64,000 nt of DNA from Vibrionaceae bacterium. Lineage in GTDB: Bacteria > Pseudomonadota > Gammaproteobacteria > Enterobacterales > Vibrionaceae. Shown here in pieces: positions 31,998 through 42,226 of this stretch. The stretch covers positions 62,001-126,000 of the forward strand of contig JAAEZQ010000006.1 in the NCBI GenBank assembly GCA_018222805.1, given 5' to 3'. How positions within the stretch are numbered: the stretch's first letter is position 1; each line of letters opens with the position of its first letter. Made by a program: the position numbers and the translations under genes. The notes below the pieces were generated by a model. The model did not search any database. It was not told the origin of the DNA and saw nothing but the letters and a program-made list of their open reading frames with translations.

Positions 31998-32036
31998 GTG
32001 TTTTTTTACAAAAAATGATTGGTATGGGAGTCAGGG

Positions 32037-32468
32037 ATGGAAATCAGCGTAGGTGAAGTAGCGAAACGTTCTGGAGTAAAAGTGTCGGCACTGCATTTTT
32101 ATGAACAAAAAGGTTTGATTTCGAGTTGGCGCAATCAGGGGAATCAACGTCGTTATCATCGAAGTGTGTTACGCCGTGTTGCCGTAATTAAGGCAGCGCA
32201 GCAGGTGGGACTATCTTTAGAAGAGATAAAACAAGCGCTGGATAACTTGCCCAAGCATCAAGCGCCTAATAAAGCGCAATGGGAAAGTATGGCGAGCCAG
32301 TGGCACGAACAACTAGAGCAAAAAATTCAGAAGTTGAAAGCGTTACAAAATGATTTGGGTGGATGTATTGGCTGTGGTTGTTTGTCACTTGAAACGTGCG
32401 CTTTGCGTAACCCAGAAGATGTATTGGGCAAACACCATTCAGGCTCAAACCTGACGTTGGATGAGTAA
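32037..32468 (+). CDS. soxR: Redox-sensitive transcriptional activator SoxR
   Basis: MEISVGEVAKRSGVKVSALHFYEQKGLI...[2Fe-2S] motif CIGCGCLSLETC. Confidence 0.93.
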   Translation: MEISVGEVAKRSGVKVSALHFYEQKGLISSWRNQGNQRRYHRSVLRRVAVIKAAQQVGLSLEEIKQALDNLPKHQAPNKAQWESMASQWHEQLEQKIQKLKALQNDLGGCIGCGCLSLETCALRNPEDVLGKHHSGSNLTLDE

Positions 32469-32475
32469 AATGGCT

Positions 32476-32871
32476 TTACTCTTTGTCGAAGCTGTCTACG
32501 ACAATAGCCCCCATTGATGCCGGCATCGTGATAACAATAATACGTTTTATCGCCACCAAAGGCTCTGTCAGTATTGGAAGTTTATCGAGGCAAAGCAGTA
32601 CCAGTGCAACCACAACCGCAGCAATTGAGTAAGCGATGAAAACACGGAAAATAAAGATGGATACTCGGTGCCGAATCCGGCTTTGAAATACACTCTGATA
32701 AGCGAAAAAACTTAGGAAGATGACCGAGAGGCTTAACAACATGAGCAGGTTTGCCATTGGTAAACTTTCACCCAAACGCCATGCTTCTTCTGAAAAAGAA
32801 ATCGGTACTGCAAGGGCAAAAGCGCCAACCAATACTTGGCTGGCATCTTCTAGATTAAAGTGACGACTCAT
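32476..32871 (-). CDS. DUF2391-like integral membrane protein
   Basis: From MSRHFNLEDASQVLVGAFALAVPISFSEEAWRLGESLP; ~4 TM. Confidence 0.65.
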   Translation of the reverse strand: MSRHFNLEDASQVLVGAFALAVPISFSEEAWRLGESLPMANLLMLLSLSVIFLSFFAYQSVFQSRIRHRVSIFIFRVFIAYSIAAVVVALVLLCLDKLPILTEPLVAIKRIIVITMPASMGAIVVDSFDKE

Positions 32872-32884
32872 GAGGTTTATTCCG

Positions 32885-33730
32885 TTACTCGTGATGGAGT
32901 TGCAACAGCTTCTCAAATCGTTCGTTGCCGTGCAGCAATTCAAGATCGCGCTCTTCTGCTAGCAGGTCACGAATCGAAGGGCTGTACTCAATTGCACGTT
33001 CTAAATCTTCAATGGCTTGTTCTTCAACACCTAATCGAGAATAGGCACAGGCGCGTTGATAAAGTGCCGGGCCATTAGTGTAGTCCACTTCTAACACGCG
33101 ATTACATATGCTCAGTGCCCAATGGTACTCGTTGATTTCCATTGCGGCGTCTGCTTTGTAAGTGAGCGCCTCTAAATCACCTGGACGAATAACCAAAATT
33201 TCATCATAAATCTCAATTCGCTGCTCTGGTGTTTGTGAGCTTTGCGCTCGCAGCCATAAGTTATGGATTTCGTTGATTTTCTCGATTTCTTTGTTGTTTT
33301 CACTGATGATGCGAGTCTTGCGTTTTAAGTCTCTTTCCAGTGCAACAAACTTTTTCTCATATTCGCTCGCGATCTTGTCTAGTCGCTTATCCGCCATCTC
33401 TTTGGTGTTATGTTTAAATTCACGCAGTGACTGCCAACCAACGAAAGCGATCAGCGATGCCACACCTGCGATGATGTAAAAGAAGTACGTCACGGTTACA
33501 TTGGCGTAGTTTAACGATTTATCCGCGACGCTAAGTTCACGGTCGGTGATTTCGGTAATCGTGCGTTTTTCTAAGCTTTGGAAGTCCTGACGCAGCGCTT
33601 TAAGCTCGTCTAAAATATAGCGCTCCATAAGTGGTCTATCTAACAAGTCGGATTCTGAATATTTTTCTTCAGATGCCAAGGTTGGCAGTGACAGAATCAG
33701 TGTAAAAAAAATACCGATGAATAAGCGCAT
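32885..33730 (-). CDS. TPR-repeat protein with signal peptide/TM and coiled coil
   Basis: From MRLFIGIFFTLILSLPTLA; TPR-like RPGDLEALTYKADAAMEINEYHWALSICNRVLEVDYTNGPALYQRACAYSRLG. Confidence 0.7.
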   Translation of the reverse strand: MRLFIGIFFTLILSLPTLASEEKYSESDLLDRPLMERYILDELKALRQDFQSLEKRTITEITDRELSVADKSLNYANVTVTYFFYIIAGVASLIAFVGWQSLREFKHNTKEMADKRLDKIASEYEKKFVALERDLKRKTRIISENNKEIEKINEIHNLWLRAQSSQTPEQRIEIYDEILVIRPGDLEALTYKADAAMEINEYHWALSICNRVLEVDYTNGPALYQRACAYSRLGVEEQAIEDLERAIEYSPSIRDLLAEERDLELLHGNERFEKLLQLHHE

Positions 33731-33942
33731 AAAACGTCCTTTTGCGTTAGGAATACAGATAGACCATGCAACAATAGCAAATAGCACAAACGTTTAGCAA
33801 AGTTCTCACAAAAGAAATATTTACCTTACTTTCCGTCGCCTTCTCAGTTCAGCTGTATTCTTTGACAGCAGAGTACAGTTAACCTTTTAGATTCTAGAAT
33901 ATTGTTCTTTACGCTATGAGCCGTTAAGCTTCTTCCACCTTA

Positions 33943-34443
33943 TTGATTGTTAGGGAAATTGTTATGGATATCAAAGCTAAAAGTTACCTCGATCAATACT
34001 TAGTATTGCTTAATTCTCAGCAACAAGAAGCCATTCCGTCAATGAGCGCGGATTATTACTGTGCCGATGAATACAACGCGAATATATGCGCGGAGCTGGT
34101 TCGCTCGGGGCAAAAAACAGCGTCTTGCAGCATGGAGCTCTGGTACAGCGAGCGCGGAGAGGTCATGCCTAAAGTCGGGCATCTGCAAGTCGTCACTAAC
34201 TGGGATGGTGAACCAGTTTGTGTGATTGAAGTTACCGAAGTTTCTACCAGCCCATACAGCGAAGTAGGAGAGGACTTTGCAAGAGCAGAAGGTGAAGGGG
34301 ATAAAACGCTCCAGTGGTGGCGCGAAGCCCATACCAGATTCTTCCGAGCTGAATGTGATGAGTTAGGTATTGAGTGGCATGAGCAACGATTGTTGGTCTT
34401 AGAGCGGTTTAAAGTCGTCTACCCGTTGGGATTAAACACATAA
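33943..34443 (+). CDS. ASCH-domain protein
   Basis: YCADEYNANICAELVRSGQKTASCSMELWYS...VGHLQVVTNWDGEPVCVIEVTEV; likely start at 33964 (MDIKAKSYL). Confidence 0.8.
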   Translation: MIVREIVMDIKAKSYLDQYLVLLNSQQQEAIPSMSADYYCADEYNANICAELVRSGQKTASCSMELWYSERGEVMPKVGHLQVVTNWDGEPVCVIEVTEVSTSPYSEVGEDFARAEGEGDKTLQWWREAHTRFFRAECDELGIEWHEQRLLVLERFKVVYPLGLNT

Positions 34444-34476
34444 CAAAACAGCGCCTGTGATGGGCGCTGTTTTGTT
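34442..34476. terminator. Bidirectional rho-independent terminator
   Basis: AACAAAACAGCGCC-TGTGAT-GGGCGCTGTTTTGTT. Confidence 0.85.
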
Positions 34477-34487
34477 ATCGCAACCAG

Positions 34488-36005
34488 TTAAAGCTGATCT
34501 TCGATTGGTAAAACTCCTGAGAACCATGAGCCCATTTTACGCCACACGCTGGCTTCTGGTTCGGAGTTATATTCCTGACCTGTTTTATTATCAGTCCAGA
34601 CAATATCACCGTCACGGAGTTTCACGCGATACGCATTGTTATTTAGTATTTCAGGTAAGGCTGCAAGAAAGTTTTGTACGTATTCTGGTTGTTTAATCAC
34701 AACGGCCATTTCGGTGTTGAGTTTTGCCGAGCGTGGATCCCAGTTCATAGAACCCACAAAAAGCGTCTCTTTATCTATTAGCATCGCTTTGGCATGCAAA
34801 CTTGCGCGGCTGCTACCCGTTAAACTCCATTTACTCTTAAGCTTGGCGCTGGATTTTACTTCCCATAGTTTGATACCAGAGGCGAGGAGATCTTCTCGGT
34901 ACTTTGAATACCATCCATGCACAGCAAAAACATCGTTAGAAGCGAGGCTGTTGGTGACGATCGTAATATCCACGCCTCGTTTAGCAGCGTTGGTCAGCGC
35001 TTTTGTTCCTGCCTCTGTTGGAACGAAATATGGGGAGATAAGCACAAACGAGTGGTCCACTCTTTTGAGTAACTCGGTCAAGTTACTAACCAGTTGGCTT
35101 TCCTGTGTTGCTATTTTATCAGGTAAGTCGAACCAGATTTCTCCTTTACCCCAATAAAGAGTGAGTAGGCCTTTCTTCAACTCTTGATACATGTCGAGCA
35201 TATTGAAGTTATAACGGCCCTGGGTAAATTTATCTGTCAGTTGAAGCTTATCGACTTGCTTTTGAATCGTGGCTTCCGATATTTGTTCAGAGCCTGGGTA
35301 AACCCACTCCATCGGTACGGCATAAACACTATTCCAGTAGAGATCAAATTGGTCCGCCGTTTGTTGAACGGCTTCTCCATAAAGCAGCAGGTCGAAGTCA
35401 CCGAATGAGACTTCAGATTCGAAAGAGAAATATTCATTGCCGATATTTCTTCCGCCTACTACTGCCGCAACACTGTCAGCAACGAGTGATTTATTGTGCA
35501 TGCGGCGGTTCAAACGGTCGAAATCTGTCGCAAACCCAAATAGCCGTGCAGAGCGATATTGGTGAGGATTAAACAAACGGATTTCTATGTTGGGATGGGC
35601 GTTCATCGCAGCCATCATTTTATCGTTACGCTTTTGCATGTCATCAAGCAGTAAGCGAATTCGAACCCCTCGTTTTGCGGCTTCGTACAGTCGCCACGTA
35701 ATGAAATTACTGGTCTCATCACCTCGATAGATATAGTACTGAAGATCTAAGCTTTTCTGAGCGGATTCAATCAGTGAGGTTCGTGCAAGAAGTGCATCGT
35801 GACCTTGGTTAAGAGGATAAAAACCAGTTTCCGTTTTCGGGTCTTTTCCGTACACCTCAAAATATTGTGCCAGCGCTGAATCCGATTGGTAACCGTACTG
35901 AAATGTAGTGGACTTCTCGCTAGGCTCTCTGTGCTCAATTGCTGAACAAGCCGACAGAAAAGTAAACATGCTGGTTAAAATGAGCTTAGTAAACATATGA
36001 GACAA
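34488..36005 (-). CDS. Phospholipase D-family protein (ClsC/cardiolipin synthase-like)
   Basis: ORF 505 aa; two HKD motifs MHNKSLVAD and LHAKAMLID; lipoprotein-like N-terminus LSACSA. Confidence 0.88.
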   Translation of the reverse strand: MSHMFTKLILTSMFTFLSACSAIEHREPSEKSTTFQYGYQSDSALAQYFEVYGKDPKTETGFYPLNQGHDALLARTSLIESAQKSLDLQYYIYRGDETSNFITWRLYEAAKRGVRIRLLLDDMQKRNDKMMAAMNAHPNIEIRLFNPHQYRSARLFGFATDFDRLNRRMHNKSLVADSVAAVVGGRNIGNEYFSFESEVSFGDFDLLLYGEAVQQTADQFDLYWNSVYAVPMEWVYPGSEQISEATIQKQVDKLQLTDKFTQGRYNFNMLDMYQELKKGLLTLYWGKGEIWFDLPDKIATQESQLVSNLTELLKRVDHSFVLISPYFVPTEAGTKALTNAAKRGVDITIVTNSLASNDVFAVHGWYSKYREDLLASGIKLWEVKSSAKLKSKWSLTGSSRASLHAKAMLIDKETLFVGSMNWDPRSAKLNTEMAVVIKQPEYVQNFLAALPEILNNNAYRVKLRDGDIVWTDNKTGQEYNSEPEASVWRKMGSWFSGVLPIEDQL

Positions 36006-36734
36006 TGAGCGTATCCTTGTAATACAAAACGTTACTTAGGCTGAGTATATACGCAAATGATTTCAACGTGCAGGGTCCAATACACAATCACGCACATTAG
36101 TTCGAGCATTTTAGCTGCGGGAGCTTAAGAACCAGCTTAGGTTATGATTTGAGTTGATTTTTTCTATCAGAACTTTGTGCTTGCTCGCTTTTTAAGACGC
36201 ACAAAATCATTTATTTAATTAATGTCTTTACTCTAATTGGTTGGATTCACTAATATCTGGCATTTCTCACCTACACATGACTAGGGTAATTGCACCAATT
36301 TAATTAACTGTTTGATTTTTAAGAGCTATATAACTGGCATGCTGCTTGCCTCTGTGATGTGTGAGTAAGAGTACGCAACTTGCGAAGTGAGTTAAATTTT
36401 TGTTAATTTTATAAAATTTTAAAGGATAATTTACCGTGTTTCACGGTCTTAAACCTTTGCAAATGTTGTTCCTTATTTAGCCCAAGTAGTGGTGTTACTT
36501 CAATGTTTACCGTTACTTGGAGATGAACAGAAATTGTCTATTTCAGATGCAATAGCAATCTGGATAAGTATATGGTCAAGCGATTTCGACCAACAAGAAT
36601 TTCTAACGACTTATTTAGATTGGTATCACTACCTCACCGTTTTCAGAGGTACTTGAGTTGGCTAACAGAATGTTACACCTGTAAGTCAGTTCAAGTATTG
36701 CGCGGTGAAAAAAAACAATAAAAAGGATTTTTTG

Positions 36735-37892
36735 ATGTTATCAAAACCTATGTTACGTTGGCTTTTACCTTTCTTTGTCGCTGGTGGCTCCTATGCAGGT
36801 TACGCCGCAATAGCCGCAACCGCACCAGAAAAAGAGTCGACAAAAGAAACCATTGCAGAACCGACGGTTCAAGCATCTTCACTTTTTCCTAGCGACCACA
36901 AAGTGGTGATAACCAGTCATGGCGAATTGGTTCCATTTGAGAAAACTCATCTCTCCGCACAAGTGAGCGGTGAAGTCATCAGTTGGCATCCCAATTTTGT
37001 CACTGGTGGTATTGTGAAGCGCGGTGAAGTGTTGTTTACGATTGAAAGCGATAACTACGAAGCGGCAGTGCTTCAAGCTGAAGCTGATTTGGCTAGTGCT
37101 CGTGCAACACTAATCGAGGAGCAAGCGAAAGCAGAAGTAGCAAAACGTCAGGCCAAGCAACTCAGTGATAAGCAAGTAACAGACTTGTATTTACGTAAGC
37201 CACACGTGTTAAGTGCAGAAGCGCAGGTGAAATCTGCGCAGGCGTCATTGAAACGCGCTAAGCGTGACCTGGAAAATTGTAAAGTCATTGCGCCATACGA
37301 TGCGCTAGTTGTTGAGCGCGATATTGGTGTCGGTCAGTTTGTCACATCCGGAGCTCGTATTGCTACTCTCAACAATATTGAGGTAGCGGAAATACATGTG
37401 CCGATTGCCGGTTTTGATAGTGCGTTCTTACCGGAATCCATTAATGAACTCCATGCCACTGTTACTCAGCAAGGCATTTTGTCGACAACACGAGAAGGCA
37501 AGGTGGTCCGTGACTTGGGTATGATCGACAGTGCGACACGTATGATCAATATGGTGATCCAAGTTGAGGATCCATATGGCATTGATAATAAGCAACCACC
37601 AATCAAATTTGGCTCTTATGTTGAAGTCAGTTTTACAGGTAAAGAGCTCAAACACATTTATCGTCTCCCTCAAGAGTTGGTTAAGAATCGTACTGTTTGG
37701 GTAGTCAATGATGAAAACGAACTTCAGCCACGAACTGTGACCGTACTGAGATCCGAAGGCGAGTTTATGTTGGTGGGGGATGGTTTTGAACAGAGCGATC
37801 AACTCGTATTAACTCTGCCAGAATACCCGCAAAAAGGTATGGCGGTGCAAATCGCAAAAAAGAATGACGACTCCGAAACCGTCGTACAATAA
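36735..37892 (+). CDS. RND efflux membrane fusion protein
   Basis: From MLSKPMLRWLLPFF; LSAQVSGEVISWHPNFVTGGIVKRGEVLFTIESDNYEAAVLQAEADLASA...APYDALVVERDIGVGQFV. Confidence 0.9.
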   Translation: MLSKPMLRWLLPFFVAGGSYAGYAAIAATAPEKESTKETIAEPTVQASSLFPSDHKVVITSHGELVPFEKTHLSAQVSGEVISWHPNFVTGGIVKRGEVLFTIESDNYEAAVLQAEADLASARATLIEEQAKAEVAKRQAKQLSDKQVTDLYLRKPHVLSAEAQVKSAQASLKRAKRDLENCKVIAPYDALVVERDIGVGQFVTSGARIATLNNIEVAEIHVPIAGFDSAFLPESINELHATVTQQGILSTTREGKVVRDLGMIDSATRMINMVIQVEDPYGIDNKQPPIKFGSYVEVSFTGKELKHIYRLPQELVKNRTVWVVNDENELQPRTVTVLRSEGEFMLVGDGFEQSDQLVLTLPEYPQKGMAVQIAKKNDDSETVVQ

Positions 37893-37905
37893 GTAGGAGT
37901 TTGTC

Positions 37906-40900
37906 ATGGATCAGACCAATCAAAAGGGCTTAATTGCCTATTTTGCGAATAACCCTGTGGCCGCGAACCTGCTGATGGTGTTCATCATCATCATGGGTAT
38001 CGTGAGTTATTTATTCATTCAAAGACAGATGTTCCCTAACATCGAAGTTAACTACATTGATGTACGAGCAACCTATCCTGGTGCCTCTCCTCAGGAAATA
38101 GAGGAGAGTATTCTTGTCAAAGTAGAAGAGTCGATCAAAGACGTTACGGGCATAAAGAAAGTCGTCTCCCGAGCGAGTCGAGGCAGTGCATATGTCTCTA
38201 TTGAAGTTGACGTAAATGCTGACATCAAACGTGTGCTTGATGATGTGAATCAACGGATTGATACATTATCCAATTTACCTGCAGGTATGGAGCCAATTAA
38301 TGTCTATCAGGTTGAGTGGCGTCAGGATGTGATTGAGATGGTCCTCGTTGGTGATAGGCCACTCGAAGAGTTAAAGCCAATCGCAAAGCAAATTGAAGAT
38401 GAGCTTCTGCAACTGAAAAACGTCATGTTGGTGTATTTAAGCGCACCTGAAGAAGAGATTGCAATTGAAGTCGATCCTCTTGTGCTGCGTAAGTACGACC
38501 TCACGTTGAATGATGTGAGTGACGCGATTCGACGTTACTCTGCCAACTTCTCTGCTGGTGAAGTCAAAACCAACTCTGGGATGATTGCAGTACGTATTGA
38601 GAACCAGTACTACCACGGCGATGAGTTCAGAAATATTCCGGTGAAGTTAGGGGCAAACGGCGCGAAAGTTCTGCTGCAGGATATTGCCACAATCAAAGAT
38701 GGCTTTACTGAAGAAGAGCGTTACTTTGAGTATTCGGGACAAAACGCGACTTATATGTCCGTGAAAGCGACGCGCGATCAGAATATTATTCCGGTTGCTG
38801 AGTCAGTTCATAAATATATTGAGGCGAAAAACAAAACACTGCCAAGTGATGTTCAGCTTAAGGTTCTGGTCGACATGACCTATTACCTTAACGGTCGTCT
38901 CGACATGATGCTGAAAAACCTGTTGCAGGGTGCGGCGCTGGTGGCGATTATGCTGAGCATTTTCTTGCGCTTCCGCTTGGCCATGTGGGTTATGATTGGC
39001 TTACCGGTATGTTTCCTTGGTGCGGTCATGTTAATGCCCGCGTTAGGCATTACAGTGAATATTGTCTCTCTATTTGCCTTTATTATGGTTTTGGGAATCG
39101 TCGTTGATGATGCCATCGTCATGGGAGAAAGCGCCTACACTGAAATTGAGGCAAACGGTGGAGGTGTCGAGAACGTTGTACGTGGTGTTAAACGTGTCGC
39201 GACGCCCGCGACATTTGGTGTCCTGACGACCATCGCTGTATTTGCTCCTTTCTTACTCTCTAGCGGTATTGATAGCGCATTTTTCTACGGCATTGCAGGC
39301 GTAGTTATCTTATGTCTAATTTTTAGTCTGATTGAGTCAAAGCTAATCTTGCCTGCCCACCTTGCGCACACGCATTTCAAACCGATTAAGGTTGGTGGAT
39401 GGCGAGATCGTTTCAATACGCGCTTCTTTGGCTTTGTTAATGGTACTTATCGCCGTTTTGTCACTCTGTGTACTCATTGGCGTTGGAGTGTTTTCGCCGT
39501 GTTCTGTGGTTTACTGGCAATCAGCGCCGCTTTAGTAAACTCAAACTACGTACGTGTCATTCCCAACCCGAAGGTACCGACCGACTATCCGTCTATCACG
39601 ATTGAAATGAATGATACCGTATCGAGCGAGCAGACCATTGGTGCACTCAAAACTATAGAGCGTGTCATGCAGGAGGTCGAAGCTCAGACTATCGAAGAGC
39701 ATGGTCAGGGAATGATTCGTGATGTCCTTTCGTACAACGGAAGCCGTACCGAAGGCCGTGTTCTGGCTCCGCTTGTTGATGAGGAACTGCGTCCTTTCAA
39801 CACGTTCGAACTTGCCCGTCGTTGGCGTGAAGCTATGCCAACCATACCGGGAATGAAGAGCATTAAAATTCGTGATCAGAGTGCGGGTGGTGGTGATCGA
39901 GATGAATTCGGATATCTGTTGTTTGGCTCGAATATCAATGAGCTGAATGAAGCGGGACGTTATTTAATTGACCGACTGCAGCAGCAGGACGGTCTGTACG
40001 ATATTTCATCTTCGATTGATTCAGGTAGTAAAGAAGTGCTTCTTTCGTTAGCGCCTGTTGCCTACGATCTTGGTTTGGATCTCACCATGATTGCTCAGCA
40101 AGTGGGTGGCAGTTTCTATGGTGGTGAAGCACAGCGATTGATCCGTGACGGCGAAGAAATCAAAGTGATGGTTCGTTATCCGCAATTAACGCGTGAAGCC
40201 TTCTCATCGCTGCGCTATGCCGTCATCACAACGCCAGCAGGTAAAAAAGTCATGCTGGGTGATGTAGTCCAAATCAATGAACAACCGGGCGTGAGCACGA
40301 TTCGTCGTGAGGGCGGATATCAAACGGTTTACGTTTATGGTTCCATTGATGAAGAGCTGATTGAGCCAGAAGAAGTGGTGAAAATCATCGATGAAAGCAT
40401 CATGCCCGATATGAAGGAACAGTACCCAAGTGTTAAAACTGAGTTGGGTGGGGACATCGAGGAGCAAGCTGCGCAGCGCAACGAGCAGATTCTCTTCTTT
40501 ATTGCCGGGATGATCATCGTCTATATCCTGCTTGCGGTGCCACTGAAGAGTTACACGCAGCCGCTGATTGTGATGTCGGTGATTCCTTTCAGTTTGACGG
40601 GCGCGATTTGGGGGCATTTCTGGTTGGGCTTAGACATCAGTATGATGTCGACATTTGGCCTTATTGCGGCTGCGGGCGTGGTAATCAATGACTCGCTTGT
40701 CATGACGGACTATGTAAACCAAGTTCGAGAAAAAGGGATGAATATTAAACAAGCGGTTGTTGAGGCGGGGTGTGCACGTTTTCGCGCGATCACTCTAACT
40801 TCAATTACGACGTTTGCTGGTGTTCTGCCTATTATGTTCGAGACGAGTTTACAGGCGCGCTTCGTCATTCCTATGGCGGCCGCGTTAGGCTTCGCAGTGC

Positions 40901-41064
40901 TTTATGCGACGATATTGACGTTAGTATTGGTGCCTTGTTTGTATCTGATGCTAGAGGACATCAAGAATATCTTAAGAGCAATTAAGCGTTTTTTCTCTCG
41001 AGTGATAACTCGTTTCAGAAAGCAGGATGATGCGACAGAAGCTCACGTTAATGCATCTAACTAA
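37906..41064 (+). CDS. RND efflux permease
   Basis: ORF 1052 aa; NPVAANLLMVFIIIMG...TYPGASPQEIEESILVKVEE; GIVVDDAIVMGE; FGLIAAAGVVINDSLVMTDYVN. Confidence 0.95.
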   Translation: MDQTNQKGLIAYFANNPVAANLLMVFIIIMGIVSYLFIQRQMFPNIEVNYIDVRATYPGASPQEIEESILVKVEESIKDVTGIKKVVSRASRGSAYVSIEVDVNADIKRVLDDVNQRIDTLSNLPAGMEPINVYQVEWRQDVIEMVLVGDRPLEELKPIAKQIEDELLQLKNVMLVYLSAPEEEIAIEVDPLVLRKYDLTLNDVSDAIRRYSANFSAGEVKTNSGMIAVRIENQYYHGDEFRNIPVKLGANGAKVLLQDIATIKDGFTEEERYFEYSGQNATYMSVKATRDQNIIPVAESVHKYIEAKNKTLPSDVQLKVLVDMTYYLNGRLDMMLKNLLQGAALVAIMLSIFLRFRLAMWVMIGLPVCFLGAVMLMPALGITVNIVSLFAFIMVLGIVVDDAIVMGESAYTEIEANGGGVENVVRGVKRVATPATFGVLTTIAVFAPFLLSSGIDSAFFYGIAGVVILCLIFSLIESKLILPAHLAHTHFKPIKVGGWRDRFNTRFFGFVNGTYRRFVTLCTHWRWSVFAVFCGLLAISAALVNSNYVRVIPNPKVPTDYPSITIEMNDTVSSEQTIGALKTIERVMQEVEAQTIEEHGQGMIRDVLSYNGSRTEGRVLAPLVDEELRPFNTFELARRWREAMPTIPGMKSIKIRDQSAGGGDRDEFGYLLFGSNINELNEAGRYLIDRLQQQDGLYDISSSIDSGSKEVLLSLAPVAYDLGLDLTMIAQQVGGSFYGGEAQRLIRDGEEIKVMVRYPQLTREAFSSLRYAVITTPAGKKVMLGDVVQINEQPGVSTIRREGGYQTVYVYGSIDEELIEPEEVVKIIDESIMPDMKEQYPSVKTELGGDIEEQAAQRNEQILFFIAGMIIVYILLAVPLKSYTQPLIVMSVIPFSLTGAIWGHFWLGLDISMMSTFGLIAAAGVVINDSLVMTDYVNQVREKGMNIKQAVVEAGCARFRAITLTSITTFAGVLPIMFETSLQARFVIPMAAALGFAVLYATILTLVLVPCLYLMLEDIKNILRAIKRFFSRVITRFRKQDDATEAHVNASN

Positions 41065-41086
41065 AGTACTTATCCCTCAGTAATAT

Positions 41087-41116
41087 AAGAGCAGCTCTCG
41101 GGCTGCTCTTTTTATT
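41087..41116 (+). terminator. Rho-independent terminator after RND operon
   Basis: AGAGCAGC-TCTCGG-GCTGCTCT TTTTA. Confidence 0.8.
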
Positions 41117-41355
41117 TGATCCTAAAGCAGCAGGCACGTAAGGACTATTTGTACTATAGCTTTAATGGATAGAATAAAAAGAAAATATAGCCTTGGTTAA
41201 TTTAACACTCAGTGTGTGAAATTTGCCACTAAGGTTTCTGTGAGAAAATGCGAATCAATATAAATCATTGAAACCTAAGGATTAAAAAGTTGGCATCGTA
41301 CGTGCAATATAAAACACGTATCCGAAATAAACTGCTAATCCTCAAGGAGCTTGCT

Positions 41356-41622
41356 ATGAAAAGCGTATTTCTTTCTACTCTTGGTCTTATTGCTGTACTG
41401 TCATCATCAATCGCTGCTGCTAACACGTTAGACAAGGAGGAGTGGAGCTCTGATTTACGTCAAGACTTCTCTGCAATGAAGCACGAAGCGATAGCAGATG
41501 TTCAGCAAATGAATATGGACGAGATAGATGCTCGAGACGCACGAATCGTTAAACGTATTAAAGAAGAACAGGCACAATTGGTAAAGGTTGCGTGCCAAAA
41601 ATCAGAAGCAAGTAAGTCATAG
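41356..41622 (+). CDS. Small periplasmic hypothetical protein
   Basis: From MKSVFLSTLGLIAVLSSSIAAA (signal peptide, RBS AAGGAG), charged helical C-terminus. Confidence 0.65.
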   Translation: MKSVFLSTLGLIAVLSSSIAAANTLDKEEWSSDLRQDFSAMKHEAIADVQQMNMDEIDARDARIVKRIKEEQAQLVKVACQKSEASKS

Positions 41623-41711
41623 TTTCTGAGTGGCCTTTGTCAAAATAAAGAATGACGACTAATACATGTTCAGCGCTAGTTAGCAGTAGGCGCTGATCTT
41701 GTTGCTCTAAT

Positions 41712-41737
41712 TGCCAGCTTATAAAAGCTGGCTTTTT
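41712..41737 (+). terminator. Rho-independent terminator
   Basis: GCCAGCTT-ATAA-AAGCTGGC TTTTTT. Confidence 0.85.
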
Positions 41738-41764
41738 TGTGTCTATCGCTAAATAGCAGGCAGA

Positions 41765-41795
41765 AAAAAGCCCGCAAAGGATAGTCTTCACGGGC
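41765..41795 (-). terminator. Rho-independent terminator, minus strand
   Basis: Minus strand GCCCGTGAAG-ACTATC-CTTTGCGGGC TTTTTT (10-bp stem including GU pairs). Confidence 0.6.
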
Positions 41796-42226
41796 GAAAA
41801 AGGGCACCAAATTCGGTGTCTATTCATTATGGAGATGGTCGAACATCCTTATTAAACTGACAATAGCTTGGTGAGAGGCTTATCACCAGTGTGACCAACT
41901 GGGCTAAAGTTAACATTTTTGCAATAACTGTTAAAATGTTAATTCCTCAATCAATGTTTTCATTATCGTTACTCGTTGTGAGTGCTTTGTTTCTGATTTG
42001 TGTGTTATGTGTTCCGGGAGGTGGCTTTGATAACAATTTGTTTTATAAGCAGTCAGTTGGAAGTTAGCTTTAGTTATATTAAGTCTGTTTTTTATTTGCT
42101 CGGCTATACTTACTCGTCAAGACAAAACCATAGTGACATTCCTTTTGTTAGGGCTTTGTAAATCCTGATATCGATGCTCGCATGGCTTAGTCAATGCTTA
42201 TTGGAAAACGTCACAAATATGGGTAA

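Noticed and set aside
34636-35157. 173-aa plus-strand ORF within the PLD-family gene
   Set aside because: Antisense to a gene with two HKD motifs; no independent evidence.
40204-40617. 137-aa minus-strand ORF within the RND permease gene
   Set aside because: Antisense shadow in a well-supported coding frame.
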